This document shows, one piece after another, positions 8,326-16,677 of a stretch of 35,637 nt of DNA. Under the pieces are notes generated by a model. That model was not told the DNA's origin. It saw only the letters and a list, made by a program, of their open reading frames with translations, and made no database searches. Position numbers and translations under genes: made by a program. Within the stretch, counting starts at the first letter, position 1. Each line of letters begins with the position of its first letter. Source of the DNA: JBQTII01 sp052388275 (GTDB lineage: Bacteria; Actinomycetota; Actinomycetes; Sporichthyales; Sporichthyaceae); contig JBQTII010000055.1 of the NCBI GenBank assembly GCA_052388275.1, forward strand, positions 1-35,637, written 5' to 3'.

Positions 8326-8880
8326 ATGGGGGGTATGAACACCTCAGCGCAGGGCGGCGGGGCCGGAACGCTGCGCGCCATGGCGCAGGTCCTCGGCGCC
8401 AGCCTGCTCGTCACCGGCGTCATCGCGGGTGGTTACGTCGCGTTCGTCGGGTTGCCCGACGATTCGCCCATCGTGGCGGCCCCGGCCAAGACGGAGAAGA
8501 CCCCCAAGCCAAAGGCCAAGGCCACTACCGAGCCCGCGGCCGAGCCCACCGAGGCGGTCGACGAGGGGCTCTCGATCGGGCGGCGGGCCGTGGCGGCCGC
8601 CGACGCGCTCCCGACCGGCAACATGCGCGACACGGCCCGGGAAAGCGCCCTGATCGGCTACCTCAAGGGCCTGGACATCCCGATCACCCGCGAAGGCGCG
8701 CCCGCCGAGGCGGCGCGGCTGACCTGCGACCTGCTCGATGAGGGTAAGTCGGGTGAGAGCCTGATCAAGGATGTCAAGGACGGCGCGGACCTGACGAAGA
8801 AGCAGAGCCAGGCGTTCCTGCTCGGGGCGAGCACCCTGTACTGCCCCGCCCACGCCGGGAAGTTCCGCACCTTCCACTGA
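8326..8880 (+). CDS. DUF732-type secreted or membrane-anchored protein
   Basis: A 184-residue protein. One membrane helix or uncleaved signal lies near residues 18-44 (MAQVLGASLLVTGVIAGGYV). A Pro/Lys/Glu linker (about 50-75) leads to a C-terminal domain like DUF732, a small secreted actinobacterial domain: YLKGLDIPITREG, LTCDLLDEGKS and FLLGASTLYCP. The two Cys (in LTCD and YCP) probably form the domain's disulphide. The function of DUF732 is unknown. The start at 8326 follows GGGGAGGGG closely; an in-frame ATG at 8335 is possible. It converges on tldE. Confidence 0.75.
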   Translation: MGGMNTSAQGGGAGTLRAMAQVLGASLLVTGVIAGGYVAFVGLPDDSPIVAAPAKTEKTPKPKAKATTEPAAEPTEAVDEGLSIGRRAVAAADALPTGNMRDTARESALIGYLKGLDIPITREGAPAEAARLTCDLLDEGKSGESLIKDVKDGADLTKKQSQAFLLGASTLYCPAHAGKFRTFH

Positions 8881-8920
8881 CCGCATGCCGCGCCGTGCCC
8901 GGTGCCCGCGCTGCCAGGCC

Positions 8921-10327
8921 TCAGCTGGCCTGGCTCACCGAGCTCATGCCGAAATCGGCGACGCGGGCCGGCGGCATCGCGGCGCGGGTGAAGTAGTCGC
9001 TCCATTCCCGCGGCAGGGTCGCGGTGGTCGGTCCGACCTCGAGGAGACGCCCGAGCATGTCAATCGGGCTCTCGTTGAAGCGGAAGTTGTTCACCGCGCC
9101 CACCACCTCGCCGTTCTCCACGAGGTAGACGCCGTCGCGGGTGAGACCGGTCAGCAGCAGGGTCTGGGCGTCGACCTCGCGGATGTACCACAGGCAGGTC
9201 AGCAGCAGCGCCCGCTGCGTGCCCGCGATCATCGCGGCGAGGTCACCGCCGGGCTCGGGCACCTCGACGATCAGGTTGTCGATCGGGTGAGCCACCGGCG
9301 CCCCGGCCTGCTGCGCCGTCGCCCGGGTGTGGACCAAGGTGTGCAGCGCCCCCTCACGGATCCACTCGGTGCGGTTCAGCGCGAGTCCGTTGTCGAAGAC
9401 GGAGGACATGCTGCTCGATGAGCTGGTCAGGGCGAACGACTCGCACTCCAGACCCCGCGCATGCGGGTCGCTGTACATCCGCAGCGGCAGCGGACTGAGC
9501 TTCTCGCCCAGTCGGGTCCCGCCCGGTGCGGAGAACACGGTGCGACCCTCGGCGGCCTCGCGCCCGGCGGCGGACCAGTAGGCATTGATGAGCAGATCGG
9601 CCATAGCGGTCGGCGGCAGGATCGTCTCGTAGCGACCCGCGGGCAGCGCCAGTTCGCGGCGGCCCCAGTCCAGGCGGCGGGTCAGATCCGCATCGATCGC
9701 GGTGAAGTCGACGTCGGTGAAATCCCGGGTCGCGACCCCGGCCCAGGCCGACGCACCCGGCCCGCCGGCGCGCCCGGAGTCCAGCGACTTGGCGTTGACC
9801 TCGACCTTGCCGGTCGGCTGCACGTGGCGTAGACGCAGGCCCGTGGAGGTCCCGAAGTGGGTGGTGGACACCGTGTGCTCGGCGAAGCCGTAGAGCGCGC
9901 GCTGCGCGGCGCGGGCCCGCCCGAACGCCTCGCCCAGGGCGGCCGCGAACTCACCGAAGACTGTCATCGAGGTGTCCGCGGCGCCGTCGTCCCAGCACGC
10001 GCAGGCCGGGGCCTGCGCCGGGGTGATCAGCGCATTCGCGTCCTCGGCCGGACCGTTGCGGCGGGCCGAGTCCTCGGCGGCCCGCACCAGCTCGAGCAGT
10101 GCGTGGGCGTCGGGGTTGCTTCGGGACAGCACCCCGGCGGCGGCGCCCTGGCCGCCGTCGATGGTGGCGATCACCGTGACGTCGCGCCCGTCAGCGACCC
10201 CGTTGGTGGTCAGCGTGTTTCCCGCCCAGCGGATGTTGGCGGTGGAGGAGGAGTGCACGATCACCTGAGCGCCATCGGCGGTGGAGGCCGCCAGTGCCCG
10301 CTCGACGATCTCCGCAGGGGTGCTCAC
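8921..10327 (-). CDS. tldE: TldE/PmbA-family metalloprotease subunit
   Basis: A 468-residue protein of the TldD/PmbA family, partner of TldD in a heteromeric zinc protease that acts on unfolded or modified peptides in the cytoplasm. Family features are the N-terminal ADGAQVIVHSSSTANIRWAG, the middle TAMADLLINAYWSAAGREA, and the C-terminal NLIVEVPEPGGDLAAMI and ENGEVVGAVNNFRFNESPI. It lacks the zinc-binding HExxxH of TldD, as expected for this subunit. The GTG at 10327 overlaps the tldD stop by four bases (GTGA), so the two are translationally coupled. It converges on the DUF732 gene. Confidence 0.92.
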   Translation of the reverse strand: MSTPAEIVERALAASTADGAQVIVHSSSTANIRWAGNTLTTNGVADGRDVTVIATIDGGQGAAAGVLSRSNPDAHALLELVRAAEDSARRNGPAEDANALITPAQAPACACWDDGAADTSMTVFGEFAAALGEAFGRARAAQRALYGFAEHTVSTTHFGTSTGLRLRHVQPTGKVEVNAKSLDSGRAGGPGASAWAGVATRDFTDVDFTAIDADLTRRLDWGRRELALPAGRYETILPPTAMADLLINAYWSAAGREAAEGRTVFSAPGGTRLGEKLSPLPLRMYSDPHARGLECESFALTSSSSSMSSVFDNGLALNRTEWIREGALHTLVHTRATAQQAGAPVAHPIDNLIVEVPEPGGDLAAMIAGTQRALLLTCLWYIREVDAQTLLLTGLTRDGVYLVENGEVVGAVNNFRFNESPIDMLGRLLEVGPTTATLPREWSDYFTRAAMPPARVADFGMSSVSQAS

Positions 10328-11832
10328 CGGCCGGCCTCCTCGGTGGTGTTGAGGATCCGTACCCCGCGGAAGCGGGCCGACGGACACCCGTGGCTGACGG
10401 CGGCCACCTGACCGGGCTGACCCTTGCCGCAGTTGAATGCCCCCCCGAGCAGATAGGTATCCGGACCCCCAATGGCGTCCATCGAGCCCCAGAAATCTGT
10501 CGTCGTTGATTGGTAGGCGATGTCGCGCAACTGACCGGTGACCCTGCCGTTATGCACCGCAAAGAAACGCTGGCCGGTGAACTGGAAGTTGTAGCGCTGC
10601 ATGTCGATCGACCAGCTCTTGTCCCCCACGATGTAGATCCCGCGGTCCATGCCGGCGATCAGGTCGGTGGTGCTCACGTCCTGGGTACCGGGAGCCAGGT
10701 TCACGTTGGGCATGCGCTGGATCGGAGTGTGAGCGGGGGAGTCGGCGAAGGCGCAGCCGTTGGAACGCTCCGCGCCGGTGTGGGCGGCGATTCGTCGGTC
10801 GAGCTGGTAACCGACCAGGGTTCCCTCTCGCACGATGTCCCAGCTCTGCGCCGCCACGCCCTCGTCGTCGTAGCCGATGCTCGCCAGGCCGTGGGTCACG
10901 GTGCGATCGCCGGTGATGTTCATGATCGGCGAGCCGTAGGTCAGGGTCCCGAGCTTGTCCGGGGTGGCGAAGCTCGTGCCGGCGTAGGCGGCCTCGTAGC
11001 CCAGCGCCCGGTCCAGTTCGGTCGCGTGCCCGATCGATTCGTGGATGGTGAGCCAGAGGTTCGTCGGATCGATCACGAGGTCGTAGGTGCCCGCCGCCAC
11101 GCTCGGGGCGTGCAGCTTTTCCGCGAGCAGGTCACCGAGCTGGGCGAGCTCGCCGTCAAAGTCCCAGCCGGTGCCGGTGAGGTACTCCCACCCGCGCCCG
11201 GCCGGCGGGCCGACGGTGTCCATGGACTCGAAGCGGTGCTCGCGCTCGTCGATCGCGACCGCCTCCAGGTTGGGCTGGATGCGGACCCGCTGCTGGGTGG
11301 TCGTGGTGCCGGTGAGGTCGGCGTAGAACTTGACCTCCAGCACCGACAGCAGGTCGGCGCTGACATGGTTGACGGACGGGTGGGCGAGGACGCGGGAGCT
11401 CCAATCGCTCAGCAGGGCGATCTTGTCGGCTTCCGGAACGCGGAATGGGTCGATCTCGTAGGCGGAGATGTAGATCTTGTCGGTGTGCACCGGTTCCGGG
11501 GCGAGCACCACCGGCTCGGTATTGACCGGTCGGCAGATCCGGGCGACCTCGACAGCGCGCTCGGCGACGCGCGCGGCGGCCTGCGGGCTCAGCTCGATGC
11601 CGGCGGCGAAGCCCCAGGTCCCGTCGAGGACGACCCGCACGGCGTAGCCGAGGTCGGTGGACTCGCCGGCCGATTCCAGCCGCGCGTCGCGCAAGCGGAT
11701 TGCGCCATTGCGGATGCGCTCGCACCGGAAGTCCGCGTGTTCGGCGCCGAGGGCCTTCGCGCGACTCAGGGCCGCGTCGGCGAGGGTGCGTAGCGGGAGT
11801 GCCAGAAACGTCTCGTCGATGGCGTGGGTCAC
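10324..11832 (-). CDS. tldD: TldD-family metalloprotease, catalytic subunit
   Basis: A 502-residue protein. The zinc-binding HESIGH (HExxxH) is at residues 264-269, followed by ATELDRALGYEAAYAGTSF as in TldD proteins. The C-terminal half has TDLIAGMDRGIYIVGDKSWS and LLGGAFNCGKGQPGQ. With TldE it forms a protease that degrades peptides and matures some modified peptides such as microcins in other bacteria. No peptide precursor is visible here. The GTG at 11832 is preferred with GGCGAG upstream; longer frames would run into the fabG promoter region. The tldD-tldE operon is divergent from fabG over 73 bases. Confidence 0.95.
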   Translation of the reverse strand: MTHAIDETFLALPLRTLADAALSRAKALGAEHADFRCERIRNGAIRLRDARLESAGESTDLGYAVRVVLDGTWGFAAGIELSPQAAARVAERAVEVARICRPVNTEPVVLAPEPVHTDKIYISAYEIDPFRVPEADKIALLSDWSSRVLAHPSVNHVSADLLSVLEVKFYADLTGTTTTQQRVRIQPNLEAVAIDEREHRFESMDTVGPPAGRGWEYLTGTGWDFDGELAQLGDLLAEKLHAPSVAAGTYDLVIDPTNLWLTIHESIGHATELDRALGYEAAYAGTSFATPDKLGTLTYGSPIMNITGDRTVTHGLASIGYDDEGVAAQSWDIVREGTLVGYQLDRRIAAHTGAERSNGCAFADSPAHTPIQRMPNVNLAPGTQDVSTTDLIAGMDRGIYIVGDKSWSIDMQRYNFQFTGQRFFAVHNGRVTGQLRDIAYQSTTTDFWGSMDAIGGPDTYLLGGAFNCGKGQPGQVAAVSHGCPSARFRGVRILNTTEEAGR

Positions 11833-11905
11833 CTCGCCAACTGTAGGTGTGCGGGTCGCCGATAGCGTTCTGCGGTCACATCCGGTGTACGTCGAGGGAG
11901 TTGAC

Positions 11906-12610
11906 TTGAGCCGTTCTGTCCTGATCACCGGGGGCAACCGCGGCATCGGACGGGCGATCGCCGAGGCCTTCGTCGAGGCCGGGGACAAGGTCGCGGTCAC
12001 CTACCGCTCCGGGGACGTGCCTGCGGGCGTGCTCGGGGTGATCTGCGACGTCACCGACAACGCCGCCGTCGAGGCCGCCTTCGCGCAGGCCGAGGCCGCG
12101 CACGGGCCGGTCGAGATCGTCATCGCCAACGCGGGCATCACCCGGGACACGCTGCTGCTGCGGATGAGTGAGGACGATTTCGCGAGCGTTCTGGACACCA
12201 ACCTCACCGGCGCGTTCCGGGTCGCCAAACGGGCCTCGAAGTCGATGCTGCGGGCGCGCCGGGGCCGGATCATCTTCATCTCCTCCGTCGTCGGCCTGCT
12301 GGGCTCGCCCGGGCAGGTCAACTATGCGGCGTCGAAGTCCGGCCTGATCGGGATGGCCCGCTCGATGGCGCGCGAGCTGGGTTCGCGCGGGATCACCGCG
12401 AACGTCGTCGCCCCGGGGTTCATCGAGACCGCGATGACCGCGGAGCTGACCGAGGACCGGCAAAAGCAGATCCTGGCCTCGGTGCCACTCACCCGATACG
12501 GGCAGGTCGACGAGATCGCGCAGGTGTGCGTGTTCCTCGGCGGGCCGGGTGCGGCGTACATCACCGGAGCTGTGATCCCGGTCGACGGCGGCCTGGGCAT
12601 GGGGCACTGA
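11906..12610 (+). CDS. fabG: 3-oxoacyl-ACP reductase, FabG/MabA type
   Basis: A 234-residue SDR that reduces 3-oxoacyl-ACP to 3-hydroxyacyl-ACP with NADPH in the FAS-II cycle. The cofactor motif TGGNRGIG is at residues 8-15, NAG in IVIANAGITRD, and the full catalytic set is Ser127, Tyr140 and Lys144 (YAASK). The C-terminus is ITGAVIPVDGGLGMGH. Opening SRSVLITGGNRGIG matches mycobacterial MabA. The TTG at 11906 has GAGGGAG five bases upstream; a GTG at 11885 is possible. The gene precedes an InhA-type reductase in the same order as mabA-inhA, which supports a fatty-acid role over a generic SDR role. Confidence 0.93.
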   Translation: MSRSVLITGGNRGIGRAIAEAFVEAGDKVAVTYRSGDVPAGVLGVICDVTDNAAVEAAFAQAEAAHGPVEIVIANAGITRDTLLLRMSEDDFASVLDTNLTGAFRVAKRASKSMLRARRGRIIFISSVVGLLGSPGQVNYAASKSGLIGMARSMARELGSRGITANVVAPGFIETAMTAELTEDRQKQILASVPLTRYGQVDEIAQVCVFLGGPGAAYITGAVIPVDGGLGMGH

Positions 12611-12642
12611 ACACCCGCGGGGCATCGCTAACGTCCGAGGAA

Positions 12643-12682
12643 TAGCGTCCGGCTGGCCACGAATCTTCGGACGCAAGGATTC
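12643..12682. promoter_or_regulatory. hairpin with the TCGGACGCAAGG element between fabG and fabI
   Basis: GAATCTT (12661-12667) pairs with AAGGATTC (12675-12682, one bulged G) around a CGGACGC loop. TAGCGTCC lies upstream at 12643-12650, the same octamer that precedes the core at 2901. It sits in the 93-base fabG-fabI gap, so it may partly end transcription or act on the fabI leader. Confidence 0.4.
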
Positions 12683-12703
12683 TTACGAGAGCTGGAGTGA
12701 GTG

Positions 12704-13477
12704 ATGGGTCTGCTCGACGGCAAGCGGGTGCTGGTCACCGGGGTGCTCACCGACGCCTCGATCGCGTTCCACGTGGCGCGGTTGGCGCAGCAGGAGGGCG
12801 CGACGGTCGTGCTGTCCTCCTATGGCCGGGTGCTGCGCCTGACCGGGCGGATCGCGGGACGGTTGCCTGCGCCGGCCCAGGTGATCGAGCTGGACGTCAC
12901 CGACCCGCTGCACCTGGCCGCGCTTGCGGACAATGTGCGCGCCGCGGGTCTGGATGGGCTGGACGGGGTGGTGCACTCGATCGGGTTCGCGCCGGAGGCG
13001 GCCCTGGGCGGGAACTTCCTGAACACCGAATGGGCCGACGTCGCGACTGCGGTGCACGTGTCGGCCTATTCCTACAAGGCGCTGGCGATGGCAGCGAAGC
13101 CGCTGTTCCCGGCGTCGGGAGCCTCGATCGTGGGCCTGACGTTCGACGCGAGCGTGGCCTGGCCCAAATACGACTGGATGGGTGTGGCCAAAGCCGCCCT
13201 GGAATCGTGCTCGCGCTACGTGGCCCGTGACCTGGGGCCCGCCGGGGTGCGTTCCAACCTCGTCGCCGCCGGCCCGATCCGCACCATGGCCGCCAAGTCG
13301 ATCCCGGGCTTCAGCGACTTCGAGAGCGTCTGGCAGTCCCGGGCCCCGATCGGCTGGGACCTGGGGGACCCGGTCCCCGCCGCGCAGGCCGCCGTCGCGC
13401 TGCTCTCGGACTGGTTTCCCGCAACGACGGGGGAGATCGTCCACGTCGACGGGGGGGTGCACGCAATCGGTGGGTGA
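12704..13477 (+). CDS. fabI: enoyl-ACP reductase, InhA/FabI type
   Basis: A 257-residue NADH-dependent enoyl-ACP reductase, the last step of each FAS-II cycle. It starts MGLLDGKRVLVTGVLTDASI, very like mycobacterial InhA. The catalytic Tyr-x6-Lys is Tyr156 and Lys163 (YDWMGVAK), matching Tyr158/Lys165 of InhA. HSIGF, where InhA has the isoniazid-resistance Ser94, is conserved, as are VAAGPIRT and the RAPIGW region. The ATG at 12704 has GGAG at good distance; the GTG three bases earlier is less likely. In mycobacteria a ferrochelatase follows; here a SixA-type phosphatase follows instead. Confidence 0.95.
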   Translation: MGLLDGKRVLVTGVLTDASIAFHVARLAQQEGATVVLSSYGRVLRLTGRIAGRLPAPAQVIELDVTDPLHLAALADNVRAAGLDGLDGVVHSIGFAPEAALGGNFLNTEWADVATAVHVSAYSYKALAMAAKPLFPASGASIVGLTFDASVAWPKYDWMGVAKAALESCSRYVARDLGPAGVRSNLVAAGPIRTMAAKSIPGFSDFESVWQSRAPIGWDLGDPVPAAQAAVALLSDWFPATTGEIVHVDGGVHAIGG

Positions 13478-13573
13478 CCTGCGCAGGACGAAAGCGGTGA
13501 TATGCCGCCCGCTCGTGGAAGACTCTGCGGGCATGGCGGACGGATGTAGTACCTGGGTCGCGACGGGACGCCG

Positions 13574-14077
13574 ATGACGCGACGCTTGATCGTGCTGCGC
13601 CACGCCAAGGCCGAGCCGGGCGCGGCGACTGATCACGAGCGGGTGCTCACCGGGCGAGGCCGCAGGGACGCGCTGGCCGCGGGGCGCTGGCTGGCCGAGG
13701 CGGACATCAAGCCCGACCTGGCGATCTGCTCGACAGCCGCCCGGGCCAAGGAGACCTGGGCGCTGGCCGCGATCGAACTCGGTGACGGCATCCCCACGCA
13801 CTACGACCGCGCCGTCTACACCGCCGGCCGGGACGATCTGCTCCGGCTGGTCGCGCAGCTCGATGACGACGCGCGGACCGCGATCGTGCTGGGGCACAAC
13901 CCGACGCTGCACGCCCTCGTGCTCGCGCTGTGCGGCGACGGTGCCCCGCAAGACCTCGCTGCCCTGCGGGAGAACTTCGGCACGGCGGCGATCGCGGTGA
14001 TCGCGGTTCCCGGCACCTGGTCCGGGCTCGCCGAAGGCGCCGGCACCCTCGCCGCGTTCACGGTCGCCCGCGGCTGA
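13574..14077 (+). CDS. SixA-type histidine phosphatase
   Basis: A 167-residue protein of the histidine phosphatase branch. The phospho-acceptor motif RHA is at residues 9-11 (LIVLRHAKAEPG), a second conserved region reads AICSTAARAKET, and the second catalytic His is in VLGHNPTLH. The short RHAK form, without the RHG of phosphoglycerate mutases, fits SixA, which removes phosphate from His of phosphotransfer proteins in E. coli. The actinobacterial target is unknown. It lies 97 bases after fabI and is probably in the same transcript group. It converges on serB through a long hairpin. Confidence 0.88.
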   Translation: MTRRLIVLRHAKAEPGAATDHERVLTGRGRRDALAAGRWLAEADIKPDLAICSTAARAKETWALAAIELGDGIPTHYDRAVYTAGRDDLLRLVAQLDDDARTAIVLGHNPTLHALVLALCGDGAPQDLAALRENFGTAAIAVIAVPGTWSGLAEGAGTLAAFTVARG

Positions 14078-14083
14078 ACCTGG

Positions 14084-14147
14084 CAACTTCTGTATGCGTG
14101 TCGGGGCTTGGAGCGCGGAAATAAGCCCGGGACACACTCAGAAGTTG
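14084..14147. terminator. long nested hairpin between sixA-type gene and serB
   Basis: Three nested arms pair in register: CAACTTCTG (14084-14092) with CAGAAGTTG (14139-14147), GTGTC (14098-14102) with GACAC (14131-14135), and GGGCTT (14104-14109) with AAGCCC (14123-14128). The 64-base structure starts just after the phosphatase stop and covers the last codons and stop of serB on the other strand. A bidirectional terminator is the likely role. Confidence 0.7.
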
Positions 14148-15367
14148 GGTGTGAGGCGCAGGGCCCCGGTGGCGTCCGGCGCAGGGTCGACGGCGTCGGC
14201 CGCCTCGACGTCCTCGCGGCTGATCCCGAGCAGGAACAGCAGCGCGTCCAGATACGGCACATTGATCGCAGCCCGGGCCTGCGCGCGCACCAGCGGCTTG
14301 GCGTTGAACGCGACGCCCAATCCCGCGCGGGCGAGCATGTCCAGGTCGTTGGCGCCGTCGCCGATCGCCACCGTCTGATCCATCCGGACGCCGGCGGCGG
14401 TCGCGAAGCGCTCCAGGGCGGCGGCCTTGTAGGCGCGGTCCACGATGGGCCCCACGAGGTTGCCAGTGATCTTCCCGCCGGAGATCTCCAGGGTGTTCGC
14501 CGCGGCGTAATCGATGCCGAGGTCGGCCACGATGGCGTCGGTGATCGCCGTGAAGCCACCGGAGACGATCGCCACCTCGTAGTCGAGGCGCTTGAGCGTT
14601 CGGATCAGGGTGCGCGCGCCAGGGGTCAGGCGCACCCCGGCCTTGACGTCCTCGATCACCGCAGCGTCCAGCCCGGCGAGTTTCGCGACCCGGGCACGCA
14701 GGGACGCCTCGAAATCCAGCTCGCCGCGCATCGCGGCCGCGGTCACGGCGGCGACCTCGTCTGCACAGCCGGCGTGCGCGGCCAGCATCTCGATGACCTC
14801 GCCCTGGATCAGGGTGGAATCGACGTCCATCACGACCAGGCGCTTCCCGCGCCGGTGCAGGCCCGCCGGTGCCACCGCGACGTCCACGCCCCGCGCACCG
14901 GCCTCCGCGGCCAGCGCGACCCGCAGCGCCTCAACGTCTCCGGCGCCGGAGACATCGAGCTCGATCGAGGTGACGGGCGTGCGCGAGAGGCGCATGATCC
15001 GGTCGATGTTGGCGCCGTGCTCGGCGATGCGGGCGGCGATCCCCGCCATCGCCGCGGTGCGCAGGGGATGACCCAGCACCGTGATATGCAGGCGCCCGGA
15101 CCGGCGGGGGGCGTTGTCCCCGCTGCCGGAGGCAATCTCGACACTCATGCCGAGCTCGTGCGCGCTGCGGGCGACCGCGGCCCGCAACCCGGACTCGTCG
15201 GTTCCAGGGGTGACCAATACCCCGAGCACCAGGCGCCCGCGGATGACGACCTGCTCGACGTCGAGGACGTCCACGTCATACCCGACGAGGGCGTCGAAAA
15301 GGGCGGCGGTGACCCCGGGCCGGTCGGCGCCGGTGATGTTGACGAGCAGGGTGCGGGCGGTGTCCAT
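14138..15367 (-). CDS. serB: phosphoserine phosphatase SerB with ACT domains
   Basis: A 409-residue HAD-family phosphatase that makes L-serine from phosphoserine. Residues 1-170 hold two ACT-like regulatory domains (ARTLLVNITGADRPGVTAAL, then RLHITVLGHPLRTAAMAGI), which sense amino acids. The HAD nucleophile motif DVDST is at 181-185 (Asp181 and Asp183). Later motifs are SGGFT and GDGANDLDML. The whole order fits actinobacterial SerB. ATG at 15367 is chosen; a GTG three bases earlier adds one residue. It follows glgC by 15 bases on the same strand, so the two are probably co-transcribed. Confidence 0.95.
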   Translation of the reverse strand: MDTARTLLVNITGADRPGVTAALFDALVGYDVDVLDVEQVVIRGRLVLGVLVTPGTDESGLRAAVARSAHELGMSVEIASGSGDNAPRRSGRLHITVLGHPLRTAAMAGIAARIAEHGANIDRIMRLSRTPVTSIELDVSGAGDVEALRVALAAEAGARGVDVAVAPAGLHRRGKRLVVMDVDSTLIQGEVIEMLAAHAGCADEVAAVTAAAMRGELDFEASLRARVAKLAGLDAAVIEDVKAGVRLTPGARTLIRTLKRLDYEVAIVSGGFTAITDAIVADLGIDYAAANTLEISGGKITGNLVGPIVDRAYKAAALERFATAAGVRMDQTVAIGDGANDLDMLARAGLGVAFNAKPLVRAQARAAINVPYLDALLFLLGISREDVEAADAVDPAPDATGALRLTPNF

Positions 15368-15382
15368 CACTGTCGACGTCGC

Positions 15383-16621
15383 TCAGTCGCTGCCCAGGGC
15401 CGAGCCCTTGGCGACCACCCGAATGCCCTCGGCGGTGACGGTGACCCGCTTGAGCCCGTGATCGGCGTCGGAGAGCCCGAGGCGGAAGCCGTCGGGCACG
15501 ACGCTGTTCTTGTCCAGGATTGCGCCCCGCACGTGCGCGTCCTGGCCGATCCTGACCCCGTCGAGCAGAACGCACCCCTCGACGCGGGCGTTGCGCCCGA
15601 CGATGACCCCGGGGGAGAGCACCGAACGCTCGACCGAGCCCGCGACCTGTGCTCCGTCGGAGACCATCGACTCGACCGCATGGCCGGTGACGCCCTCGGT
15701 GCCGCCGACAAAGCGGGCGGGCGGCCAGGGGTCCTGCAGGGTGTAGATCGGCCATTCCTGGTTGTAGAGATTGAACGCGGGATTGGCCGAGATCAGGTCC
15801 ATATGGGCGGTGTAGTAGGCGTCCAAGGTCCCCACATCACGCCAGTACGCGCTCTCGCGGCCGCCAGGGCCGGGCACGTCGTTGGCGGTGAAGTCATAGA
15901 CGCCGGCCTGCTCTTGGGCCACCAGCTTCGGAATGATGTTGCCGCCCACGTCGTGGCGGCTGACCGGATCCAGCGCGTCCTCGGTGACGGTGCGCACCAG
16001 CGCCCCGGTGGTGAACACGTAGTTCCCCATCGAGGCGTAGATCTCCTGCGGGGAATCCGGCAGGCCCGCCACCTCGGCGGGCTTCTCGGTGAACTCCACG
16101 ATCCGGGTCCCGCTGGGATCGGCGGTGATCACCCCGAACTGGTCCGAGAGCACGCGGGGCTGACGGACCGCGGCCACCGTCACGCCGAGACCGGAATCGA
16201 TGTGGCGGGCGAGCATCTGCCGGGGGTCCATCCGGTAGATGTGGTCGGCACCGAACACGATCACGTGGTCCGGTTTCTCGTCGTCGATCAGGTTGAGGTT
16301 CTGGAAGATCGCGTCGGCGGATCCGGCGAACCAGTGCGGCCCGCGGCGCTGCTGCGCCGGGACCGGGGTGACGTAGTTGCCGAGCATCGTCGACATCCGC
16401 CAGGTACGGGAAATGTGGCGGTCCAGGCTGTGATTCTTGTACTGCGTCAACACCACGATCTTCAGGTAGCCGCCGTTGACCAGGTTGGAGAGCACGAAGT
16501 CGATGAGCCGGTAGATGCCGCCGAAGGGCACCGCAGGCTTGGCCCGGTCGGCGGTCAGGGGCAGCAGCCGCTTGCCCTCGCCACCGGCGAGCACGACTGC
16601 CAACACGCGGGGACCGGCCAC
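15383..16621 (-). CDS. glgC: glucose-1-phosphate adenylyltransferase
   Basis: A 412-residue enzyme that makes ADP-glucose from ATP and glucose-1-phosphate. The nucleotidyl-transfer loop GGEGKRLLPLT starts at residue 13, followed by KPAVPFGGIYRLIDF, the WFAGSADAI stretch, FGADHIYRMD and YWRDVGTLDAYY. The C-terminal left-handed beta-helix has hexapeptide-like repeats (VIVGRNARVEGCVLLDGVRI). In actinobacteria ADP-glucose also feeds maltose-1-phosphate synthesis. The start is GTG at 16621 with no clear ribosome site, within a 56-base gap to the divergent glgM, so both promoters must overlap there. serB follows in the same direction. Confidence 0.96.
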   Translation of the reverse strand: MAGPRVLAVVLAGGEGKRLLPLTADRAKPAVPFGGIYRLIDFVLSNLVNGGYLKIVVLTQYKNHSLDRHISRTWRMSTMLGNYVTPVPAQQRRGPHWFAGSADAIFQNLNLIDDEKPDHVIVFGADHIYRMDPRQMLARHIDSGLGVTVAAVRQPRVLSDQFGVITADPSGTRIVEFTEKPAEVAGLPDSPQEIYASMGNYVFTTGALVRTVTEDALDPVSRHDVGGNIIPKLVAQEQAGVYDFTANDVPGPGGRESAYWRDVGTLDAYYTAHMDLISANPAFNLYNQEWPIYTLQDPWPPARFVGGTEGVTGHAVESMVSDGAQVAGSVERSVLSPGVIVGRNARVEGCVLLDGVRIGQDAHVRGAILDKNSVVPDGFRLGLSDADHGLKRVTVTAEGIRVVAKGSALGSD

Positions 16622-16677
16622 GAGGGGAACGTTAGTCGGTAGTCGACGGCGAAGGTGAGCACGCTACGGTCGCACCT

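Noticed and set aside
6951..8741. 596-codon plus-strand open frame
   Set aside because: Out-of-frame shadow of the MFS and DUF732 genes, rich in Arg and Gly.
12683..14137. 484-codon minus-strand open frame
   Set aside because: Antisense to fabI and the phosphatase gene; no recognisable protein.
14108..16642. 844-codon plus-strand open frame
   Set aside because: Runs antisense through both serB and glgC, which have all their catalytic motifs; a high-GC shadow.
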